Both the position numbers and the translations under genes were made by a program. DNA of 64,000 nt. Source: Coenobita brevimanus. Lineage: Eukaryota > Arthropoda > Malacostraca > Decapoda > Coenobitidae. The notes beneath the pieces were generated by a model, which searched no databases, was not told where the DNA came from, and worked only from the letters and a program-made list of their open reading frames with translations. Shown piece by piece: positions 55,000 to 64,000 of the stretch (the first letter of the stretch is position 1; every line of letters begins with the position of its first letter). The stretch lies in the NCBI GenBank assembly GCA_032717465.1, contig JAVRFU010000151.1, positions 1 to 64,000 of the forward strand, read 5' to 3'.

Positions 55000-57290
55000 G
55001 ATATGGTACCTTTTATTTGTCACTGAAAAAGAGAATCACAAAAGTTGAACACACATAAAGTACTCTATGCCAGTATAAAAACGTGCATCATATGAACTAA
55101 GCAAATGACGTGAAAAATAATGCTGTTTTAAACAGTGATGTTTTTCATCTTTGCCATTTCCATCATGACTTCTTGATAAGTACAAATTTTCAGATTACCA
55201 GAACTTTTCTGCTTAGCCCCGGGCTCCTGTGCCCCTCATGGAGCAATGTAGGATTGGATGATGGATGGATGGATTCTGTGTTTGCATAGCTCTCTGTGGC
55301 AAAATTATTTTAATATGTATGTATGAAATATAAACCAGTGTTATGCTGTAAAATAGTGCTCTCATTACCTGTAAAAAAATAGGATAAGAAAGAGTCATGT
55401 AGTCACAATGACCTTTATTATGCATTTTGTCTTTGGCACACACAGACTTACAGTCAGGAAAAAACATGTGGAAGCAGAAATAAGTACAATATAAGTTATA
55501 AAAATTTGACCTAGTTGAGTAGAAACTAAGTATGTTGTGTTTGGTTTTATACTCAGTTATTTCTAAGTGCTTCACCAGTATTTTTTTATATTACAGGAGT
55601 ATCATTAATACTATATCAGGGTATTCCAAGTACGCTCCTTCCATACACTACCGTACACACACCAGCACAGTTGCTTACCATACATTGCAGGTATTGACAG
55701 TATCAGCACCAACACTACGCCTCTCAGGAGTAACGTATGAGCAAGGTGTACACTGAGTTACAAATGGCTTGGGGTATATTCATTAATTTTCTGTTGCTTA
55801 AGTAGTGTGTGAGATTGTTTACATATCCAGGAGCTGCCAAACACTTCACAGTTGGACTCGGTTAAATAATTCATCCTCATCATCATCTAAACCTCTTTTC
55901 CAACCCTAGGATGTGGTGAGGTAGGGCGGAACAATGTACGTTTTATTATTGTGGCTGCTGAACAGTTTCATTTAGCTTAAGAACCTTAGTCGTACAGGGT
56001 TATTGTAGGCTGTATCTGTGTCCCCAGGTTGAAACATCATTCCTGAGCTAAATAAAATCACTTGGAGATAGTAAGAGTAAAATAACAGCCATCTGCATTG
56101 GTGGTGTTAACTTTAGATAAGTATGCATTAGGTATAGGGTCTTGTCCTTTATTACCCTCCAGCTAAAGTGTGTGTAGAGGGTGTGCAGAAAGAATGGCTC
56201 TTGGGTCTGCATACTTTTGCCAGTCAGTAAAGTGGGTTCTCATCAGTTAACCCCTTCAACGTGATAGCATTTGGTATTCTAAGCACACGACCACCAGATA
56301 ATTTTATTCAGTATAGGGCGGATCTTTAGCTGAGAAGAAGGTAATTTGTCTGATATTGAACCCCCCCAAGTTTTAAAAATATCTTCTGTATTAAATATAA
56401 TGGTCTGGAGGTTAGTAAAAGTCAAATATCAGAGCAGTTGTTAGGCTGAAGGGATTAGTCACGGTGCAGTACTGGTAACTCTTTTGAATTTCTTTACAGT
56501 AATGATGTAGTCACTCGTGTACAACCTGCAGCATGTCCTGTTATTCATTTTGTTTGACCTAAAATTAATATGGTTGAGTACAGTTAACTCACAGTATGCT
56601 CTAAATCTTATAAACACTGGCATGCCATTCTTTAAATTCCACAAGCCTTATTTTTAGCAACACCTGTAGTCTTCTTGCACTGAGTACATTCACATCAGAC
56701 AAAACACACAACAGAAAATTTAAATATTTTACCCTAATAACACAGTCTGGAACTAGGTAAAGTGACAGTTTGAATTTTCACTTTAGTTGAACAGTGCAAA
56801 ATTTACCTATTTAAAAAAAAAAAAAAAAAAAATGCAGTTGATTCTACATAATTCTAAACCTGAAAGAGGCAAGAGATATTTGCCTCTGAGTCATGAAAAT
56901 ATTTGGTGATCTGACTAGCTAACTTGTAGAAAAGTTCAAAATATCTAGTAGGATCTAGAGGTGCATACGCACTGCCACAGATAAAGACAACTCAGTGATG
57001 ATCAGTTAGTTAAAATTAGTCTTGCTACTTCCAAATTCATATTAAGAAAGGCCTCTCATATTGAAAAGGTTATTACAAGCCCCACTTAACCCATCCAGTG
57101 TCAAAAGTCTCAGGCAAACTTAATTAAAACCTCTGAAAGTACGGTAGCAATAATAAAATATGAATATTATTGGAGTGAGGGAGTTAAAAGTTGTGATGTA
57201 GATATGAGTTGTATAGGTTTGTGTGTTTATGTGTTTGTACCAGATACTATGTACCTCTGTAGCCCTACCACCTCACTTGATTTATTTATT
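55000..57290. other. Non-coding region with a small repeat
   Basis: A (GGAT)n-tailed repeat at about 55205-55275 and a CATCATCATC scrap at 55870-55925 related to the ATC-tailed repeat. A poly(A) lies at 56813-56831. No gene recognised. Confidence 0.4.
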
Positions 57291-57303
57291 ATATTATTAT
57301 TAT

Positions 57304-57482
57304 CTATCTATCTATCTATTGCCAGACGCCTCAATCCCGTTTGGGGTGGCCACAAACAAATCGCCTCCAAGTCACCCTGTCCCCCGCCATTTCACTGCCC
57401 TGCTCACAACTCACACCCCCCTCTCTCATATACCTCTCCACCCCATCCCTCCATCTCATCCTCGGCCTCCCCCTCCCTCTTC
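57304..57482 (-). pseudogene. RTE-like LINE 3' end with TATC tail
   Basis: (TATC)n then TTGCCAGACGCCTCAATCCC and GGGGTGGCCAC. On the minus strand this is the last about 50 codons (RGRPRMRW...CGHPKRD) of the copy A family. It is 5' truncated at 57482. Confidence 0.8.
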
Positions 57483-57761
57483 AGCTCACTAATTCCACAT
57501 CTCCGGTCCAATTGCTTTTTCTTCCATTCCATATTGGTGACGTACTTCAACCTCAGTGTCATTCTTGATATTGGGATTTGTATTGATTTATTTTTTATTG
57601 ACATATTTATTTGAACCCCACAACAGCATCCTGTTGTTTATAGAGCCACAAGAGAGTAATTTTGTTGTCACTAAGTTATGTGCGGATGAGCGAGATGTTC
57701 TAGTGTGGACTCGTTATGATTGCTCACTAGCTAATTATGGGCTCATTATGTTCAGTTACTG

Positions 57762-57849
57762 TGGCGGGGGACAGGGCGACTTGGAGACGATTTGTTTGTG
57801 GCCACCCCAAACGAGAATGAGGCGTCTGGCAATAGATAGATAGATAGAC
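57762..57849 (+). pseudogene. RTE-like LINE 3' end in opposite orientation
   Basis: GGCGGGGGACAGGGCGACTT through GGCGTCTGGCAATAGATAGA and a TAGA run. It is about 280 bp from, and facing away from, the reverse-strand copy at 57304-57482. Confidence 0.8.
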
Positions 57850-60240
57850 TGACACCCGACAATAACCGAGTGGATAGGGCTTCAGAAACAATTTACGACA
57901 AAGGTACCAGGAAGTGAGGGATGTATTATGTAAAGGTAGGGGGATGGACAAGTAAGTGAGCCAGGTCTATTGTGTATGGTTGTGATGAGCATTTGTGTGT
58001 GTGCATGTGTAGTGATGTGAACTGCCAAGATGTATAAAAGTGTGTATGTAGAGAAGGGTAAGGCTGTTGATAGGTGTGATACAAGTGCCTCCATAACCCA
58101 AATGTTGTGGGTGTATCGGTGCAGTACAGGGGTAATGGTCAGGATATTGTACAAATCATTACACATAACCATTACACTAAGGGCCATATTTTGAATGGCT
58201 CTGGAGATTTCATAATACAGTACATTTTTCTCTGCAATTAAGGTATGCATATTACACCTTATCTTTCTCCTTAATATTTCTTTATTTCAAGTATGGCCTT
58301 AGTTTGCATCAGTAATTTACAAAAGCAGGTGCTGAAGAGGAGCCTGCATGTGGTGGCATTGTGACCCTGGGTGGAGCAGCTGAGTTGTCCACTCAGGAGC
58401 CAAACCTCCTCATGCTTCCTGCACCTTGCCCTGAGAACAACCCTGGTCCTATCCCGGTGAAACACTTTTTACCAATAAGGGGTACCAGTTCTCTGTACAG
58501 TGTATGTACTATACTGTACCTGTAGGACGGATCCATAGAACCAGTTGCTTACCTGTGGTCAGTGGGTCTGCTCAGCCAGACAGATTGGCATTAGGCATTC
58601 ACAATAACAGCATCTTACAAGAGGAAAATAAGATGTAATAGGCAAAATATTTTGCTGAGAAAGAGGCATTATGAAATCTCCAAAATGACAGAAATACAGC
58701 AGGGAATTGAGATTACTAGGAAGGTTACTGTTAACATTGGTTTGGTGATTGTAGGGACTTAAAACAGAGAGGAAATATAAACTACTACAAGTAACCACAC
58801 ACTGTACATTAAAATTCTGTCGTGATTAGAGCACTGTCACATGTTTGTAAAAGCACGGCAGACACTAAAAGCTATCCTATAACCTACAGACATACTGGAC
58901 ATTTTTGTACATTTCCATCACAGTCATTAAGTCAGACAATTTTCTTGATACTTGATGGTAAAATCTACTTGAAGTTTCTGCACAAATATCTGTCTTATAT
59001 ACAGGCTTATAATTATCTTCTTGCTCACAGCTCTAAAAGGGGAAGTTTGCCTCTTATATGCCTAGTACAAAGTGGTGTAACTGCACATTGGTAACAGACC
59101 ATAAACTCTGATTTTGGCTGCTGTGTTTGATTAGAAAGATCTGGGACTAACATGCAGTAATAACTGAGGTATGTAACTCAGTGGTACCTACTTAAATCAT
59201 TCATCTTGGTTGAAAGAGAGATTGTATACTCATCCATCCATCATCTAATCCTTTATTGCCCCAGTCAGAGTGTAGGGACCCAGGCCTAGACGACTCACTT
59301 CAGACATTTAAAGTGAGACAGACAGAGAGCGAAAGACAGAGACATGCATGCATGCACGCACACACACACTGAGTTTGATTGATCAGGTAGACATCAAAAT
59401 GTTGAATCTGACTACTGACCTTGTGAATGGAGAGTTTATGGTATATAAGTTGCCTAATAACTGTAACAGCTTTGTTACAGTATCAGGTATACTGTACAGG
59501 TTACTTTGTACGCCAAACTTCCCCTCACCCACTGAACACTAATTATTGTAAATGAGATATTACCAAGGTTTTTCATAACTGTGGTGTTGCAACATTACAT
59601 TTTGTCTTGTGGTAACGATATTAACAGACAAGCTTCCATTAGTACGGGTTCTCCCTACCACTTACAGTCTTTAAATGTCTCGTCTCCTTCAGCATGGCAA
59701 ACTTATCACTTGGAACCAAACACCTCTTCCTTCATTACTGTTAATCTGTGTAAGGTATCTGAGGAGTGTTAATTCCTGTGCTCAGGGAGACTAAAAATTA
59801 ATAGTGGTATACTGTCAAGGGATGGCCACTGCATAGGCTACACACACTCACAGCCAAACAAGTCTGTGTTACAATGTTTAGTACAATATATGAAAGGAAA
59901 ATATCGAACAGAATATGATTTACATTTGGAACATAAATTGCTCTAGTGTTTACCACTGGAATGTTGCTTTGCTTTTTTGTGTGAGTACTCATACACACTT
60001 CCATACACAATACAGTCTCTTGACATTATCTAGAAACTAAGAATGTCCCTTCTACAGTACTATAATTTTCTTTACTGGTACAATCTCTGCTGCACAGACA
60101 CTGTATAACAGTGCAAGTCAGCACAGACTAATCCATCTACATCACTCAAAAATATAAATATTTCCTAGCAGTCTTGAGACTCTACACCAAAAAAATAATG
60201 TTCTTACCATAAAGGTTGGCAAAAAATTAGCAGTTTTACC
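57850..60240. other. Non-coding region
   Basis: Contains (TGTGTG) stretches near 57990, a reversed (GGAT)n-tailed repeat at 59233-59300 and (CA)n near 59358-59370. No gene recognised. Confidence 0.4.
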
Positions 60241-60245
60241 TTTAA

Positions 60246-60475
60246 ATGAAAGACTGACTAAGAGGGTGTATGTAGGTGAGGTGGAGGGAGGGAGAGGGAG
60301 GGGTAGACCGAGGATAAGGTGGAGGGATGGAGTTGAGAGGTATATGAGGGAGGGGGGGGTGAGTTGGGGGGAGGGGAGTCAAATGGTGGGTGACAGAGTG
60401 ACTTGGAGGCGTTTTGTCTGCGGCCACCCTTTGCGGGATTAGGGCGTTAGGCTATAGATAGATAGATAGATAGAC
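60246..60475 (+). pseudogene. RTE-like LINE 3' end, diverged copy
   Basis: Reads ERLTKRVYVGEVEGGRGRGR, PRIRWRDGVERYMREGG and RFVCGHPLRD, then GGCGTTAGGCTATAGATAGA and a TAGA run. It is a distinct, older copy (LRD and a GTTAGG change). Confidence 0.8.
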
Positions 60476-60479
60476 CTTT

Positions 60480-62660
60480 CAAAACTGCAGCTCTGAGGTG
60501 CATTTGCCAACCGTATACAGTACTGTAATGTACTGCTTGAGAATCTGTACATAAGTTCATGAATTGTATACAGAAAAGATGTTAGGAAGTTAATAAAACG
60601 GCTATGTCCAGTGGGTGAGTAAATCAAAATGTTGCCAATTGTATGAATTTTTTGTATGTCAGTAGATTTTGATAAGATATTGACTATTGAATTAAATGTG
60701 AACCAAACCTGATCTAGTACAAGGAATATTGAAATATACAAACTGCAGTGCATTAGGGTTATAGGCACTGTAACCTGTCAAGAGGGAGGGAAGGTGATTC
60801 ATTGCTTAAGTTTTCTCTGGCACAAGAGTATCCTGACATTACTGTATATCACTAAGGATACCATACCGAATAACCCAAGTCCTTCCACATCTACAGTAGT
60901 TATTTGATTCTGGTTAATGCCAGATTTTTGTTGCTTGGAAACCCCTAGTAGTATATATATATAAATATTTCTTTAGAGAACAATATATTTATCAGTCATA
61001 AATTTCAGAATGTTCAAGAAATTATTATGGATGAGCAGATGAAGGGTCAAGACTTTCACAATGATAAAAGCATTGTTATACACTTCCCTGTACCTATGAT
61101 GTCATCTCTGCATCTTACTTTTTCACCCCCACTTTTGCAACAGTGATATCACACCCAAAAAACATTAGTTTGAAAAATGGCTCAAAAGCAGTTTTAGAAT
61201 GGTAGTATAAAGCCAGCAGCCAAGATTTTGTCTGGCATTGTTCCCTGCTGTGTTTACTGCCCATCAACCCAGCCCCTCAATAAGATTTATCCTCCACAAA
61301 TTTGCAAAGCTTGCCACCCCTCCACTGCCTAGGAGAACTGTACAAAGGTTATTAGGCAGTCAGTACTTTTTGTTTTATTACAAAGAATAATACTGTGCTG
61401 AATAAGATATTTCCAAGCCCCTTCCCCTTTCCGTACAAATTCCCACACTTCCATGACCAGCACATTTGATTGACTGGAACAATCCGTTTCCACTCCTTCC
61501 CCTTTCACATATCACCTCCATGTCTGGATTCCTTTCAAAAGAAGATCAGGATGGCATGGTAATTTTTTTTCTCTGCATTCTGTGTCTTTACAGTTATGTT
61601 TATCTTCATTTACTTTAGGTTTCTTTTTCCTCATCCATACTTTCTTCCCAGAGAAGTGAGTTTTCCTTGCTTTGCATTCAGCTTAAAATCAGAGCTTTAG
61701 AAAGGTGTTAAAAAAGAAAAAATGTATGCAGGGTGGGGCAGTAAGGTTAAAATTCCCAGCGTCGTGACTTATTCCACCAGTAATTTTTACATCCATTATC
61801 TGTTTAAAAAAAAAAAAAAAGTGAGGTATGCTCATTAGTAAAACACTGGTGCGAGATGGAGGATTAGAATCACCTCAGGCCGGGTGCAGGAATGTGTTAA
61901 TACTGAATGTAAGGCTTGCTTCTCTACTTCTGTACATAGTAACTTATAATTGATGTATTTGAGAACCAGCTATGTTATGGTTTCTGCATATTGCTTACAA
62001 TACAGTATTATGATGGAAAGTATCCTTGGATGATGAAGTCAGAGTTACTGAACATTATAAACTCTGACACTGAAAAGACAGGATATGTGTGACATTTATA
62101 AAGACAGCATTGCTGTACTGTGTATAAGTCCAGAATAAGTTATCAGATAATGAATTGTATTTTTACCCGATAACTCTGTTAATGTGGTTATCAAATCACA
62201 TGCATCAGTTATTGTAGTGAATGAGTATTATTGTTAACACTAAAACAGCAAGCACAGCATAAATGTAAGAGCTGCCATCATCACCAACTCAGGACAGTAA
62301 ACAACTTCATTTTTTTTCCTAATGCAGTGGACGTCTCACATATGGGTTTGAGAACTGTCAGTGACAGAACTGTAGGAATTTCTCAGGTGACAGTATAAGA
62401 TATAAGTATGAGTTATTCTGTATCAATGTAATCAGCATTACTGTATATCCTTGAATAATCAGAATGTAGTAATGAAAGTAGAATATATAGTAACACCTCT
62501 CAGTATTAATGGAAGGATTTCTTGATTGCAGAAAATTGCAGTAACAACAGAATAATTTCCATTATTTTTTCTAAATAATTCTTTCAACTGTTTCTCATTT
62601 GAATCAGAGTACTGGTACAGTATTTACTTTCATATTCATATTTATCCCTCTAATAGTGGC
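60480..62660. other. Non-coding region
   Basis: AT-rich with many short CTGTA/ACAGTA words and no repeat family or gene recognised. Poly(A) at 61805-61819. Confidence 0.4.
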
Positions 62661-62664
62661 TAAC

Positions 62665-63045
62665 ATTGAGTGTGACCTCAGGGTTAAGGGACTGAATAGG
62701 GAAGCTGCCAGAGATCGAGCAGCATGGAGAGCTGCCATTAGGTGACCAAGACCAACATATGCAAAGACAGGGCTATACTGCAAGCTGTGATTGGTGTTGT
62801 CATAGTTATGTTTTAGGGCTTGCTGACTACATCTGTTTTCATTTTACCTACGATTTTAGTTGCATGATTATTGTGTAGTAGTTTTCTCAATTTTTATACT
62901 CATTCTTTTAAACTATCGTCTTTCATATCTCACTCATCAAAGCGCTGAATGACCTATCAGGTCCCAGTGCTTGGCCTTTGGCCTAAACTTCATATTCCAT
63001 TCCATTCCAACATATGCAAGCATGTTGGAGCCTTCAAAAATGAAA
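62665..63045 (+). pseudogene. RTE-like LINE 3' tip split by a retroposon
   Basis: It reads IECDLRVKGLNREAARDRAA then WRAAIR stop, followed by GGTGACCAAGACCAACATAT. After an insertion it resumes at 63007 with CCAACATATGCAAGCATGTT and GGAGCC, the tail known from 54604-54675. Confidence 0.8.
62765..63006 (+). mobile_element. 242-bp retroposon with (ATTCC)n tail and 13-bp target duplication
   Basis: The insertion is flanked by CCAACATATGCAA at 62752-62764 and 63007-63019. It ends AGCGCTGAATGACCTATCAG, GTCCCAGTGCTTGGCC, TTTGGCCTAAAC and ATTCCATTCCATTCC. The 3' block resembles a retroposon tail that, from memory, is common in decapod shrimp. No A/B box is evident, so it may be a truncated LINE and not a SINE. 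Confidence 0.8.
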
Positions 63046-63289
63046 AACGATCAACTTCACCAAAACCTTCATAAGTAATATGAATAGTAGAATGTCCAAA
63101 TATTAATTCCCAACCAAGCACCATATGTTTAGAAGTACAGTTCAGTATGAAGAATGGCAGAGTGAATTTTCTTGTATATTGTTTCAGTATGCTGATACGC
63201 TGAAGTGTGCACATCATGATTTACAGTGCTGTATTTGGATATCTGTATTCTTAGTGCACACTTAATTAGTTGTATGAAAAATTATTTAT

Positions 63290-64000
63290 CAAATGATAAG
63301 AGAGAGTAAGAAGAGAGTGGATGAGGAATTTGGAAGGAATTTGAGTGTAAAGTGGAGGGACTGTAAGAAAATGTTCTGGAAAGAGGTGAAAAGAGTAAGA
63401 CAGGGTGGAAGTGAAGTTAGCAGGGGAGTGAAAGATAAAAATGGTAGATTACTAGTGGAGAAGGGAGAAAAAGTGAGCAGATGGAGAGAACATTTTAAGG
63501 AATTGTTGAACGTAGAGGATGGAAGTAATGCGAGTATAAGTGGCTGGGGAATTGCTGGGAGAAGGAGGGAGGTGAGAAGACAGGAAGAAATCAGTAGGAT
63601 AGAAGTTGTGGAAGCAATGAAGAAAGTTAAATCAGGGAAAGCCCCAGGAATTGATGGAGTGTGTGGTGAAATGCTGAAGCATGGGGGAGAGATAGTAGTA
63701 GAATGGATGTGGAAGATGTGCAGATTAGCCTGGGAGTAAGGTAGAGTCCCTGAGGATTGGAAGTCAGGTATAATTATTCCCTTGTACAAAGGTAAAGGGG
63801 AAAAAGAAGTGTGTGGTAATCATAGGGGCATTTGTCTTCTTAGTATAATAGGAAAAGTGTATGGTAGGATACTTATTGACAGAGTTAGAGAAAGAACAGA
63901 GAAATTAGTTGGAGAAGAACAGGGAGGCTTTAGGAAGGGAAGAGGTTGTGTAGATCAGATATTCATTCTTAGATCTTTAGTAGAAAAGTTTCTAGAGAAG
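63290..64000 (+). pseudogene. RTE-like LINE, truncated by the window edge (copy C)
   Basis: It keeps sequence 5' of that in copy A: MIRESKKRVDEEFGRNLSVK, WRDCKKMFWKEVKRVRQGG, RWREHFKELLNVEDGS (the linker between endonuclease and RT), GKAPGIDGVCGEMLKHGG, then one stop (TAA at 63737-63739). It then continues in frame through IIPLYKGKGEKEVCGNHRGI and EEQGGFRKGRGCVDQ to the edge. It is about 97% alike to copy A by eye where they overlap (63605-64000 against 42811-43204), so the family moved recently. Confidence 0.88.

Overview
The window reads as animal nuclear DNA, most probably from a decapod crustacean. The evidence is GT-AG introns, a mitochondrial ribosomal protein gene with short arthropod-like exons, a very high load of tandem repeats and TATC/ATGT microsatellites, tRNA-derived and LINE-derived retroposons, and a short retroposon ending in an (ATTCC)n tail of a kind I associate with shrimp and crab DNA. 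The species call is an inference. Nothing bacterial or viral was seen.

Layout. 1-5.9 kb: a broken I/Nimb-like LINE end, a pyrimidine-rich block, a degenerate tandem repeat carrying a tRNA-derived SINE, then about 2 kb of almost pure purine minisatellite. 5.9-17.8 kb: a tandem array of four composite units of about 2.8-3.2 kb. Each unit holds a reverse-strand Jockey-like LINE with a Harbinger-like MITE at one fixed position. In units 1-3 this is followed by a CATGTGCACAT/ATGT satellite and a truncated piggyBac-like N-terminal reading frame; unit 4 is cut short. 17.8-21.3 kb: a small MITE, more satellite, and a very uniform 39-bp array. 21.3-31.8 kb: many minisatellites (22-61 bp), TATC arrays and LINE tails. 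31.9-33.1 kb: a decayed hAT transposase. 34.1-37.8 kb: a LINE scrap, a THAP-type exon with shifted frames, a G-rich tandem array, and a pogo/Tigger-like MITE.

38.05-54.39 kb is the gene-bearing core. Three exons on the + strand encode the C-terminal part of mitochondrial ribosomal protein S10. Its last intron carries a complete EnSpm/CACTA-like DNA transposon (40654-53511, 12,858 bp) with matching 12-bp inverted ends and a GT target duplication. The element encodes, on the minus strand, a six-exon DUF4806-family protein whose inferred exons join into an uninterrupted 356-codon frame, and a 693-aa Tnp2/DUF4218-like transposase. It has itself been invaded by two RTE-like LINEs, a 1.3-kb foldback element and smaller inverted repeats. 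Taking the transposon out would leave an intron of about 1.0 kb.

54.4-64 kb is mostly unrecognised non-coding DNA with LINE tails, one retroposon with a clear 13-bp target duplication, and an RTE-like LINE running off the right end. Only mRpS10 looks like an ordinary host gene. The DUF4806/transposase pair is the most complete mobile system here. Most long open frames elsewhere are artefacts of tandem repeats.
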